Position numbers and translations under genes: made by a program. The notes below the pieces were generated by a model. It was not told the origin of the DNA and did no database searches. It saw nothing but the letters and a program-made list of their open reading frames with translations. Shown one piece after another: positions 11,029-23,124 of a stretch of 64,000 nt of DNA. The DNA is from Tenrec ecaudatus (lineage: Eukaryota > Chordata > Mammalia > Afrosoricida > Tenrecidae): contig NC_134547.1 of NCBI RefSeq assembly GCF_050624435.1, positions 28,816,419-28,880,418 on the forward strand, in the 5' to 3' direction. Position 1 is the first letter of the stretch, and every line of letters begins with the position of its first letter.

Positions 11029-11143
11029 CTTTCCTCCCCAGCGCGGCGTTCAGGCCCCGCTCGCCGCCCGCCGCCCTCCGCGCTCCGGCGCTAAGACCCA
11101 GGAGGCGCCGCGCTCGCCTCCTAGAGGGCGACTGCCGCCTGGG

Positions 11144-11150
11144 TATAAAT
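11144..11150 (+). promoter_or_regulatory. CEBPA: TATA box of CEBPA
   Basis: TATAAAT within GGGTATAAATGCGGG, in an otherwise very GC-rich promoter. The expected start of transcription is about 25-32 bp downstream, near 11172-11180 in CGGGCCATTCGCGATC. The human gene has a TATA-like box at the same place. Confidence 0.85.
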
Positions 11151-11239
11151 GCGGGCCTCGCACGGGCCGGGCCATTCGCGATCTGGAGAAGCGCGGGCGC
11201 GAGCGAGCGACCAGGGCTCCGGGTGGGCGGCTGCGGTAG

Positions 11240-12352
<1,113 letters not shown>

Positions 12353-13690
12353 GGCTCTGCGGCGGGATTGCCCTGGGCCGGCCTCTGGAGGGGCCCCGGG
12401 AAGTGGTTTCGGGTCGCCGAATTTTGAAAGCCTGGCGGTTCCTTCCCCCACCCCCACCCCACCCTCGGCGCACCACCTCCCTTCCTCGGAGCTGGACTTG
12501 GTGCCTCTGAGATAAAGGGTCAGGCAGCGGGTCTCTGGGCCAGGGGAGCAAGCGGCATGAGGGCTCGACCTGGGAGCTCAGAGATTCTAGTATTAAGGAG
12601 TAACCTTGTGCCTTGGAAATGCAAACTCCTGCTCCACTTCCTACCAAGTAGGGGGAGCAAATTTGTGCCTTGCCATTTTATTTAGAAGGCTCCTGCCTCC
12701 TTCCCCCAGGTTGCAGCAGGCCTCCTGGAGCGAAGGAGGGTTGGAGAACTACCCAGGAGGAAAGTTTAGGTAGCTGAGCCCACCAGGCCGGTTCCTCAGC
12801 CCTCCTCCTTTCAGGGAAAGAGACTTCAGGACTTGGGCTTTGAACCCTGGGGGCCCTCCCCTGTGCATCCAGGAAGAAGAGCCCATCCAATTCCTTGTCT
12901 GTGTAGCCAAACCTGCCACAGACGGGGCCTCCCTTATCAGACTCACTTGGGGGTCACTAAGTGGTAACTAGAAGCAGGCCCCCACCCCCAAGTCAGACCA
13001 GAAAGCCTGGTGGCAGGTTATCCGTAAGGAAGCATGCCTTGGAAGAACGGAAGCAGAGGCCTTGCCCGAGGCTGGGGGAGCTAGCCTCGTCTGTACTGTA
13101 TGCCACCAGCTTGCAACCGAACACGAAGCCCAATCACTTCATCCCTGAGGGACCGGAGCTATGAGAACATTTCCAGATATTTTTGCTTTATCAGCTGAGA
13201 TCAACACTTGTATCTGGCTTCACCAAGTCCCAGCAGTGCCTTGTGCTGTGTGAATGTGTATGCCTCCACCGAACCACCATTGTTTTTGTTGTATTTTGTT
13301 TTCTTTTGAGGTTTTGCTCAGATACTTGCCAAAATGAGACTCTTCATCAGCACTGTGGGTGAGAGGCTGGTGCCCTATTTCCTCTCGGTTTGGGATTGCT
13401 TTCACTCCCGAGGGACCAAGGAAGTGAGGAGGCTTCCCCTGCTGCATCCCCTTTAGCGGTGGTGGGCCGGGGTCCCCTCCGGCCCAGGCTGCCAACAGGC
13501 ATGGCCCCCAGAGGCCCTCATCTGGAAAGGAAGAGGCTTCCAGCCACCAGGCAGCGGGGAACTCGAGTGGGCAAAACAGTTTGAGTCTTTTCTTGTTGGG
13601 AGATGACAGAGTTTCGTGCTAAGGGTTTTATGTATTATATCTATAATATAAGCATATCAAAGTGATTGCTGGTGTCTTTAAAAAGAAAAA
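12353..13690 (+). other. CEBPA: CEBPA 3' UTR with probable non-canonical poly(A) signal
   Basis: The region has a T-rich tract near 13280-13310 and ends in a conserved-looking block, TGTATTATATCTATAATATA. I find no AATAAA or ATTAAA between the stop codon and 13690. The variant AATATA at 13645-13650, with GT-rich sequence downstream (GGTGTCTTTAA, TGGTTTGTGGTGAG), is the best cleavage candidate. The end coordinate is approximate. Confidence 0.6.
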
Positions 13691-16600
13691 AGAGAGATTG
13701 AAGCTACTCTCATGGTTTGTGGTGAGCCTGGTCGCAGTTGAGTGTTCTCAAAGCATCTGTTCTGGGGGAGGGCCTGGCTTCTGTCAGCTCTCCTCCCCAT
13801 CTGGAGCTCCTTTCCACCTTAGAGATGGATTTTCCCAAAAGGCAGGTGGATGGCAGGAGGAAGGCAAGGCTCCAAGCTGAGAATGCCCAGAACCCCAGAG
13901 AGTTAGTCTTTTGGGGGTATGTGACTGGGTGGGTGGACCCTTGGTGTGACTTCTCATCTGCCCCTAGGAAAAGAGGGGCTGCCCGAGACTTCCATGGCTA
14001 CTGGGGGACTCAGCAGGCCTGGCCCAAGAAGCTCCAGGACTGCTTGGTCACACTTGCTTCCAAGTCACTTCCAGTTCCGCTGAATAGCACTGCCTTTCCC
14101 TCCAACAGGATGCAAGGCAGGGAGGGAGGGAAAGGTGGGACCCTCTCCACTTTCCCTGGGCCCTGGGCCTCCAGAATCACCTCTCTACCCTACCTCCACA
14201 CCTGCTCCACTCCGCCCACCCTAGGAATGGGGCGCCTCCAGAATGGCCACCCCTAGAACCTTGACCCCTGTTCCCAGCTGGAACCAAGCAGGAGACATAC
14301 CTGATGCTACCTCACCTCTGGTGGAGACAGGTAGAGCCCTACACTACCACCCCACTTCCACCCCCGTCACCACCACCACCCCATCCTCTCTCAGAGGGAA
14401 AAAGCCCCTCCCTTTTTGTTTTCATCACGGGGTTTGTGGGCCATGTCAATGTGCACGGAAACCTTTTCAAGAAATCTTCAAGAAATTACAGATTCTTTGT
14501 CAGTTCCACTGACCTGCTTTGTGTGATTAACAGGGGCCACCTGACCCCCACTCCTCCTCCCCTCACTAGCCTCCTCCCCACCTCCTCACCCAAGGCTGCC
14601 CTTGGCAGAGGACAGGCTCAGTGAGGAGGCGGCAGCCTGCCCTCCCGCCCTGGGAACCAAGGCAGCCAGGGGCAGGCCACAGCTTGCTAGGCGCCCAGCA
14701 AACCCTCTCTGAGTTCAGCATCAATTCCAGTTTTTCTTGTTTGAGGGGGCTGATCCTCCAGCTTCCCCCTAGAACAAGTCCCAGGATGGGTGGAGGAGGG
14801 GCTGCCTCCCTTCTCCGCCTCCCTCTTCAGGGGGCTCCTCCTTGTCTGCAGATCTGGAGGTCCAGGTGATACAACTTCATCCAGCCCTAGGAGAGGGTGT
14901 GTGTGTGCGTGGTGGGGGGTGTCCTTCGGTGTGTGTGTGGGGGGCGGGGTTTGGACAGACTTGCCTGTGGGGTCTGGGGGGGGAGGACTTTGTGTAGCTG
15001 TGGGTCAAACGTGCCAGGGCACGAGGGGTGTCCAGGAAAAGCCTTCTCTCCCTTGAAACCACCAGTCTCCTGACTGCAGTCTTAGAGGAAACCATCCCAA
15101 GAGCACCCCAAGTATTCACTGCATGCCCAGAGTGTGTCCAGGCCTGTGCCAACGATGGCTCACCCCTCGAACACCACCAAGGCTCAGGCCTGCTCACCGA
15201 GCGCCTGCCCCCTGTGGGCCGAAGATGCAGTGAGAGTGTGGCCTGCGTGGTAAGGGAAAGCGCCATGTATGAGCAGGTGCCACCAGGGAAGGCTTCCTGG
15301 AGGCTGCAGCATTGACTCGACCCAGGGAGACTGGTCCCTCCCGAATTTACCCCTGCCAAGAGGCTTTGGCATGGCACAAGAGGTAGCCCCTGAGAGAAGC
15401 GTCCACACTTCTCTCCTGGGTCATCCCAAGCCAAGGCACTCCAGTATGACTACTCAGGGAAGCGAGTGAGGCAGCTCCATGTAGCCTGCCGCCTCCTTAT
15501 GCTCCCCACCTGTCACAGATGTCATCCTTATCTCCCAGATCTCCTGGGAATCCACGAGCTTGGGGTTTGGCCCTGACACCTGTGATGAGCCACCCGAGAT
15601 GGGGAGGAGTGTCCACCCCACCCAGGTCTCCCGCCCTCTCCTTCCCTGGAACCTGCCAGACTTCCTTCATGGGTGGCAGCCGAGGTCAAGGAGGAATTGA
15701 AATCCTGACCTTGCTCCATCACGGGGGTCCTTCCTGGCAGAGAACACCCAAGCCTTCCACAGAAGCAGGGCGGGAAGGTCTCACTTGCTTCCCTGTGCCA
15801 GCAGATGCTGCAGGGTGGGGGCAGAGGAACTGGGTGGGGTGGGGGCGCCAACTTTGCTTTGCTTTTCTTTCACTCGCACCTTTGGTGCCAACTCAGTCCC
15901 TTTCCTCATCTCTCTGTGCCACCCCACCAGTCATTCCACCACCCAACGCCCCACATGAATGGCATAGGGAAGATACAAAACCCACTATCAAAGCCTCCTA
16001 GCCCCACCCAACCCAGAGCAGTTTAAAAGCCAGATGGAATCTCTGGGAAAGAGCATTAATAGCTCAATCTGTGAAGGCTGGCAGGGCCAAGGAACCTGGG
16101 ACCTGGGTGTACAGGGCTTGGGGTGCCTAAGCATGGCTCTGAGGACTGTCTGGGGACTCTCCTCTCTGCCCGTGTCCCTGAAGGAAGTGTGGAGGCCCAC
16201 CTAAGATGGACTAAAGATACAAAGATGTTTCTCTTACTGTCATCAATTCCAAGTCCAGGCTGGGAACTGATATGTTGAACAAGCATCTGCTGTGATTCTT
16301 GCTGCATTTCACCTTTGCTCTCTTGTTGTCCCCACTTCCATCTTCACCCCATGCTCCCCACCCACTCAGGTGTCTACCTGATCCTGGAGCCAAATGAAAG
16401 GAGATTGCTTCATGTCTTGTGTATCTTGGCCTTCAGCTGAACTTGGCCCCGACGAAACCCTAGGATAGACCAGGGATGGCTTACCCAATAAGCAAGACGA
16501 GCATGTGCTTGGAGCATTAGCAAAACAGGAACCCCAGTTATCAGAAACAAAGACCCATAGATGCCAAGCAGGCAGGACACAGAGAATTGAAGCACTGCAG

Positions 16601-16869
16601 TGGAAGAGAGGGAACTGATGGGCCGCTAAATGAAGCTGACACCAGCTCTAGTACGTGACAATGTGCCAGCCAGAACCAACGTTTACACCGGATCACAAAA
16701 GCTCCCTTCAACGTCACTTTGTGGACAACACTCTCCATGCCTCATTCCCCCCCCCCCCTTCCTCATAATTGGAGTTCCTTATTTCAGTAGATCTCTTGGG
16801 AGAATGCTATTTCTTTCTAGTAAACAAGAAGTGGGGTGGGTAATACTGTCTAACACTACCTAAAAATAA
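13691..16869. other. Immediate 3' flank of CEBPA, no gene or transposon seen
   Basis: GC-rich unique DNA with a TG/G-rich stretch at 14898-14990 and a C run near 16747. Open frames such as 13738-14256 (+) and 14877-15434 (-) show no domain. The lack of recognisable repeats from 8173 to here fits selection against insertions around CEBPA. Confidence 0.55.
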
Positions 16870-17590
16870 AATATAATAATTTGTTGCAGAGGTATATCAA
16901 CAGAAAACGGCTAGAAATCCAAGCTGGGTTCACAAGAGATGTGGGTTGAGGGCTATTACTGCTGGTGTCAGATATATCTTAACTAAAAGCAGAGAATACC
17001 AGAAATCTGTTTGCCTGTGTCTTATTGACCATGCAAAAGCATTCGGTTCTGCAGATGGTAACAGATTCTGGACAACACTGAGAAGAACGGGAAGGGCAGA
17101 ACACTTGGTTGTGCTCCTGCATATTGTCCAAGAGTCACTCCAACAGGAGGCAAGGACGCGGCATGGTTTAAAAATCAATGGGCGGGAGGGTTAGGGTTGT
17201 ACCTTTCACCAGACTTATTCAATCTGTAGGCTGAGGAAACAATCCAAGAAGCAGTGTTCTATATGGAGGATTGGCAGAAGGCTCGCTAACAACCAGCACG
17301 CTGCCCAGGACCCAACTTTTCTGGCTGAAAGTGAAAAAGACTTGAAGCACTTAATGATGAATATCAAAGATGATGACCTTTCATGTGGATTAGATTTTAA
17401 TGTAAAGAAAACAAAAGTCCAATTAGCAACAGTTTAGTAAACAGATTTAAAGGTCCAAGCAGTCGAGGATTTTATTTCACGTGGAGCTACAGTCAACACC
17501 TATGGAAGCAGCCGTCAAGAAGTCTAATAACATACTTCGTGGGGGAAATCTGCAAAATGCTTCTTTAAGGTGTTAGCAGGTGAAGATGTC

Positions 17591-17966
17591 GACAGATGAA
17601 CCCCTCGGGACCAGTGCTGAGAGCGGTGATACCAGGAAGGTGGAGGGAGGGTGGGGTGGAAAGGGGGACCTCCTCCCTGGGGGATGGACAACAGTAAAGT
17701 GGGTGAAGGGAGACGTCGGGCAGTGTAAGATATGATGAAATAGTAATAATTTATAAATTATCAAGGGTTCACGAGGGAGGAGGGAGTAGGGATGGAGGGA
17801 GAAAAATGAAAAATGAGGAGCTGATTCCAAGAACTCAAGTGAAAAGCAAATGTTTTAAGAATGATGAGGGTAATGAATGTACAAATGTGCTTTACACAGT
17901 GGATGGATGTATGGATTGTGATAAGAGTTGTATGATCCCCCAATAAAATTATTAAAAAAATAAAAA
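17591..17966 (+). mobile_element. 5'-truncated L1 inserted in the RTE
   Basis: L1 3' UTR tail ending CCCCCAATAAAATTATT plus an A-rich tail. It is flanked by GTGAAGATGTC (17580-17590) and GTAAAGATGTC (17967-17977), a target-site duplication with one mismatch that reconstitutes the RTE sequence. Confidence 0.9.
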
Positions 17967-18181
17967 GTAAAGATGTCACTTTTAGGCCTAAGGTGCACCT
18001 GACACAAGCCATGGTATCTTCAGTCACTTCATATGTATGCGAATAAGAAAGACCAAAGAGGAAGTGATGCATTTGAACTCTGATGCTGGTGAAGAATATT
18101 GAAAGAACCACAGACTGCCAAAGGAAGAGACCAATTGGTCTTGGGAGTAGTACAGCCAGAATGCTTCTTAGAACTGAGGAT

Positions 18182-18967
18182 TCCTTCTTGAAGGGTCTCG
18201 GGAGGAGATGAGTCAGTCAGGATGCAGTGTAGCAACAATGAGACATACAACTTTCCTCTAGTTCCTAAATGCTTCCTCTCCCCACCCCCACTCCCACTAT
18301 CATGATCCCAATTCTACCTTGCAAACCCGGCTAGACCAGAGGATGGACACTAGTACAGATAGGAACTGGAAACACAGGGAATCCAGGGCAGATGATACCT
18401 TCAGGTCCAGTGGTGTGAGTGGCGATACTGGGAGGGCGGAGGGAGGGTGGGTTGGAAAGGAGGAACCTATTACAAGGATCTATATGTGACCTCCTCCCTG
18501 GGGGACGGACAACAGAAAAGTGGGTGAAGGGAGACGTCAGACAGGGCAAGATATTACAAAATAATAATTTAGAAATTATCAAAGGTTCATGAGGGAGAGG
18601 GGAGCGGGGAGGGAGGGGGAAAATGAACTGATGCCAGGGACTTAAGTGGAGAGCAAAGGTTTTGAGAATGCTGAGGGTAACAAATGTACAAATGTGCTTT
18701 GCTCAATGAATGTATGTATGCATTGTGATAAGAGTTGTATGAGCCCCCAATAAAATGATTTTAAAGAACCAAACAAGAATTCTCGTAGGAGCTGATACCA
18801 AGGGCTCAAGCAGAAAGCAAGTGTTTTGAGAATGATGAGGGCAACATATGTACAAATGTGCTTGACACTATGGATGGATGGATGAATTGCAATAAGCCCC
18901 CAATAAAATGATTTAAATAAATAAATAAAAGGGACAGAATGTTTATCCAAAAAAGGAGAAGAAAAAG
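18182..18967 (+). mobile_element. L1 3' UTR with doubled poly(A) tail, inserted in the RTE
   Basis: The L1 3' UTR runs to a first terminus, CAATAAAATG near 18749. About 25 bases later the last 140 bp of the UTR are repeated, ending in a second CAATAAAATG near 18901 and an AAATAAATAAATAAAA tail. A 7-bp TGAGGAT at 18175-18181 and 18968-18974 brackets the whole unit. Confidence 0.82.
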
Positions 18968-19214
18968 TGAGGATGGTGAGACTTTGGACGTGTTGTCAAG
19001 AGAAACCAGTCCCTGGAAAAGGACAGCATGTTTGGTAAAGCAGCAGGGAATTGAAAAAGAGGAAGACTTTTGACAAGACGATTGACACAGTGGCTGCCTC
19101 AATGCGCTCGAACACTTGTGAAGATGTCACAGGCCTGGGCAGTGTTTTCCTCTGGGTCACACTGAGTTGAGAGTAACTGAATGGCACCTAACAACAACAA
19201 TAATAGGAAAGCTG

Positions 19215-19600
19215 GACAGTGAGTAAGTAAGGTCACCAAAGAATGGATGCCTTTGAAATAGGGGGTTGGCAAAGACCATTGACTAGACCGTGCTTTGCCA
19301 GGAGAATGAAAAATCTGTTTTAGAAGAATACAGCCAAAATACTTCTTGGAATCAAGGAAGACAAGACTTCACCTCACGTATTTCAGACCTGTTTTCAGGA
19401 GTCCCTGGGGAAGGGTATTGTGCTTGGTAAAGCAGAGGGTGAGCAAAAGAGAAGACTGTCCATGAGATGAATCGAAACAGTGGGTACAGTACTGGGCACA
19501 GCAGTGACTGTGGGAACGCTGCAGGACCAGGCAGTGTTTCCTTCCGTCGCACATTGGGTTACTATGAGGTGGACCCTACCCAACAGCCCCTAACAATGTA
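19215..19600 (+). mobile_element. RTE LINE 3' end, second copy
   Basis: Contains GGATGCCTTTGAAATAGGG, ATACAGCCAAAATACTTCTT, TGCTTGGTAAAGCAGAGGG and the terminal CAGTGTTTCCTTCCGTCGCA block. It lies head-to-tail behind the previous RTE end. Confidence 0.8.
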
Positions 19601-20200
19601 TATTTAAAAAATATTTTTTTCTGGTCATTACAATTTCTTTATGACATCTTTTCATGTGTTTGTTTATAACTATGGCATTGATTATGAAATAGGTATCAAA
19701 GTTAAAGTACAAAGGGGGTTCAAAACTCATGGAAAATGGAATTAATAGATAATGGAATTTTCCACAAACTTTTTAAGTCTCTGAAAGTAAAATTGGTGAA
19801 AGTCAGTATTTTTTTTTTGTTGTGGGAGTACAACAGAATCTTATATTGAGTGTTGAAACAATTAAGTTCACAAATTCATTTTCCGATTACAGATTATATG
19901 GAGTATTCTTTGTGGAGAAAGGGTACTATGTAGTAAAAATCTTAGTACCTCACAGCAACTAAAAATTATATAATCCCATTCATCTTATTTCACTAAAATG
20001 GCATATCACACTTTCGCTTTCCATCATTAATATTTCTGCCACATTCAAAAAGAAGTTGCATCACAGATAGCTAACACACACATATGCATACATACATATA
20101 TTTAACTCATATGAGTGAAGAGAAAAAACAGGAGTGACCAGAAATACATGAGTGAACAGAAGGGAGAACACAGAGATCCGCACATTCAATACTATGTGTT
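19601..20200. other. AT-rich intergenic DNA, no gene seen
   Basis: Unassigned AT-rich sequence with no long frame. A small palindromic element is noted separately at 19708-19780. Confidence 0.5.
19708..19780. mobile_element. Possible short mariner-like palindromic MITE
   Basis: AAACTCATGGAAAATGGAAT and AATGGAATTTTCCACAAACT form an imperfect inverted repeat around a short AT centre. The layout resembles the AGTTCATGGAAA type of small mammalian mariner-derived element. The ends are not clear. Confidence 0.35.
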
Positions 20201-20216
20201 CAAGACTTGCCATGGG

Positions 20217-20814
20217 AGGCTGTACATTGGTACATGTGAGGGCTGGAGGTACAGGGAGTCCAGGGTGGATGATGCCTTCAGGACCAAGGGTGTGAGGGAC
20301 GATGCTGGGAGAGTGGAGGTGAGTGGGTTGGGGGGGGGGACTGATTACAAGGATCCACATGTGACCTCTTCCCTGGGAGAGGGACGGCAGAGAAGGGGGG
20401 AAGGGAGACTCCGGATAGGGCAAGATATGACAAAATAACGAGGTATAAATTACCAAGGGCACATGAGGGAGGGGGGAAAGGGGAGGGAGGGGAAAAAAAA
20501 AAGAGGACCTGATGCAGGGGGCTTGGGTGGAGAGCAAATGCCTTGAGAATGATTGGGGCAGGGAATGTATGGATGTGCTTTATACAATTGATGTATGTAT
20601 ATGTATGGATGGTGATAAGAGTTGTATGGGTCCCTAATAAAATGTAAAAAAAGAAAAGAGGAGAAAAAAATGATTAGGGCAGGGACTGTACGGATGTGCT
20701 TTATACAATTGATGTATGTATAAGTATGAACTGTGATGGGAATTGTATGAGCCCCTAATAAATTGTTAAAATTAAAAAATATAAATCAATCAATTAATTA
20801 ATTAATTTAAAAAA
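20217..20814 (+). mobile_element. Young L1 3' UTR with doubled poly(A) tail, perfect TSD
   Basis: A 5'-truncated L1. The first terminus has AATAAA at 20636. A second copy of the last 120 bp or so follows, with AATAAA at 20757 and then an AATT-rich tail. The perfect 15-bp duplication AAGACTTGCCATGGG at 20202-20216 and 20815-20829 encloses both tails, so they were inserted as one molecule. Confidence 0.93.
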
Positions 20815-20907
20815 AAGACTTGCCATGGGCCAGACAAGGGCCATGTTAATGCATCTGAAGGCTCTAACCACTGATTTTCTAACTCATCTCTTTCCTTTTA
20901 CAAAAGA

Positions 20908-21045
20908 CACTCATGTCAGTGCTATATAAAGTGATCTATAGATTTGTTGCAATCCCAATTAAACTTCCAGCAGCCTTCTTACCAGCAATAGAAAACCCAG
21001 TCTCAACTTTGCATGGAAGTGCAAGAGGCCCGAGACAGCAGAGCC
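20908..21045 (+). mobile_element. L1 ORF2 fragment
   Basis: TGTCAGTGCTATATAAAGTG, AGATTTGTTGCAATCCCAAT and GCATGGAAGTGCAAGAGGCC match, in order, a well-known segment of mammalian L1 ORF2. It is short and non-coding. Confidence 0.7.
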
Positions 21046-21129
21046 GCGGTTCTCAACACAGCATGCAGACTGATGGGTGTATGCAAGAGTCCAGAAATAA
21101 AACAGCACAGCTATGGTCAACTGGTTTTT

Positions 21130-21315
21130 TGGGGTGGTTAACTGATATTTTAAGAGTTTTTTGGCATATAATTCATATACCATACAATTCAAGAGTTCAA
21201 ACACATTAAGAATAGTTGTACAATCACCACCACAATCAGTTTCAGAATATTTCTTTTTTCTTGTATTCATTGTTGTGAACTCCTCATTTCCCCCCAACCT
21301 CCCCTGCCTACTCCC
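21130..21315 (-). mobile_element. Old L1 3' fragment, reverse orientation
   Basis: GGCATATAATTCATATACCA, TTGTACAATCACCACCACAA and CCCAAGAAACCATTAGTC resemble the antisense of an ancient L1M 3' end. Confidence 0.6.
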
Positions 21316-21339
21316 AAGAAACCATTAGTCCAGCCGTTG

Positions 21340-22922
21340 TTAGTAAACAACTTAAATAAAGGAAAAACAGTACAACAGAAAAACCTTAATAGAAAAGAGA
21401 GCAGAACCCTCCAGATTCCTACCCATCAGAACTAAACGCTGTCTGAGTGGCTATAAAAGGAAGAAAAGTAAAATGGTAACTGGCTTCAGTTCTTTTGTGA
21501 CATACAAGAAGTTTCAAGCAAACAAAAGAGAAATGAAAGCAGAAAACATTAAAAACTAGTACAAATTTCAAATGGGTCAAAAGAGATACCAACGCTAAAG
21601 TTAAAATGGGTGCATAAGCAAATGTAGTGAAGAAAGCTGATGGTGCCCAGTTATTAGAAGATAAAGTGTCTGGGGTCTTAAAGGCTTGAAGTTAAACAAG
21701 CGGACATCTAGCAGGGGAGCAAGAAAGCCCACAGGGAAGAACACGCCAGCCTGTGTGACCATGAGGTGTTGAGGGGAGCAGGTATCAGGCATCTGAAGAC
21801 CCAAAGCAAACAATCATGTCAATGCAAACAAGGGGGTCGGGTTGGAGACCCAAAGTCCATCTGTAGACAATTGGACATCCCCTCACAGAAGGGTCACAAG
21901 GAAGGGATGATCCAGCCAGGGTGCAGTATAGCACCAACGAAACACACAACACTCTCCTAGTTTTTAATGCTTTCTCCCCCACCCCACCCCCACTATCAAC
22001 ACCCCAGCTCTGCCTTACAAATCTGGCTAGATGGGGCATGTACACTAATGCAGATAAGAGCTCTCAACACACAGAATCCAGGATAGATAACCCCCTCAGG
22101 AACAATAATGGGAGTAGCAATACCATGAGAGAGGGGGAAGATGTGGGGAAAAGGGGGATAGAGGGGGAACCATCACAAGGATTGGCATATAACACACACA
22201 CCGCCAAGGGAGATGAACAACAGAAACGTGGGTGAAGGGAGACAGTGGACCCTTTCATACAGTTCCTCATGTTGTGGTGACCCCCCAATCATAAAATTAT
22301 TTTCGTTGTTACTTCATAACTGTAATTTTGCTACTGTTAGGAAGCAAATGCAAACATCTGATATGCAGGATGTATTTTCATTGTTACAAATTGAACATAA
22401 TTAAAGTATAGTGATTAATCACAAAAACAATATATAATTATATATTGTGAAATATCTATTTCTAATTATAAATAAATGAAATTTTGTCTTGAAGCATGGT
22501 GTAGCATGGGAAACAGTCTTCACGCCGGGTGCTAATATGTGGGCATATCTGCATGTGAGCGGACCCGACTGGAGACAGATAGAGGAGCCGTGTCTCGGTT
22601 CCTAAGACCATCGGGAAATTTTCTGATGGTCTTAGGCAACCTGTGAAAGAGTCATTCTATGCCCAAAAGGTCGCGGCTTACAGGTTGAGAACCACTGGTG
22701 TAAGATATGAAAATAATTATAATTTATCAAGGGGTCACAAGGGTGGGAAGGCGGTGGGGAGGGGAGAGAAAAAAGAGGAGCGATAATAAGGGTTCAAGTG
22801 GAAAGAAAATGTTTTGAAAATAATGATGCAGCATATGTACAAATGTGCTTGATACAATTGATGTATGGTATGGATCATTATAAGAGCTGTAAGAGTCCCC
22901 AATAAAATGATTTATTTTTTTT
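21340..22922 (+). mobile_element. L1 3' UTR, longest copy, interrupted by SPIN
   Basis: Begins near GGAAAAACAGTACAACAG and runs through GTCTGGGGTCTTAAAGGCTT, ACATCCCCTCACAGAAGGGT and AACAGAAACGTGGGTGAAGG to the family terminus CCCCAATAAAATGATT at about 22897. This copy shows how far the 3' UTR of this L1 lineage extends (over 1 kb). A SPIN element occupies 22243-22697. Confidence 0.85.
22243..22697 (-). mobile_element. SPIN-type hAT non-autonomous element
   Basis: The right end is the SPIN terminal repeat in reverse (CACAGG/CAGGTTGAGAACCACTG form). Inside are CCTCATGTTGTGGTGACCCC, AAATTATTTTCGTTGTTACT, TGTAATTTTGCTACTGTTA and CCTAAGACCATCGG, all characteristic of the SPIN / rodent URR1 group. 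The left end reads CAGTGGACCC and lacks most of the terminal inverted repeat. I see no clean 8-bp duplication. It contains no open frame, so it depends on a transposase made elsewhere. Confidence 0.85.
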
Positions 22923-23124
22923 AAAGGAGAGGAAATGATAAGGTTGGTCAACTGATTTTTGACAAATTTATTCAATGGGGAAGGGAGAATTAATGGTGCT
23001 GGGAAGATTAATGGTGCTTGGAAGATTGGATTTCCACATGCAGAAAAATGAAACAGGATCCTTGCCTTAAGTTATCCATAAAACCACATTCAAAGTGGAT
23101 TCAGGATCTAAATGTACAACCTAA

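Larger units (their letters stand above)
16870..19204 (+). mobile_element. RTE LINE, RT domain to 3' end, split by two L1 insertions
   Basis: A degraded RTE (BovB-like) element. The + strand frame at 16946-17194 carries CLIDHAKAFGSADGNRFW, the reverse transcriptase motif A region with its catalytic Asp. Further on are the family's AAGAAAGACCAAAGAGGAAG and GTACAGCCAGAATGCTTCTT blocks, and the terminal block AGTGTTTTCCTCTGGGTCAC followed by GGCACCTAACAACAACAATA. L1 tails interrupt it at 17591-17966 and 18182-18967. The RTE parts are therefore 16870-17590, 17978-18181 and 18968-19204. It is not functional. Confidence 0.85.

Noticed and set aside
21040-21060. CCGCGGTTCTCAAC, resembling a SPIN terminus
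   Set aside because: Only about 11 bases match and no SPIN body follows; likely coincidence or a tiny remnant.
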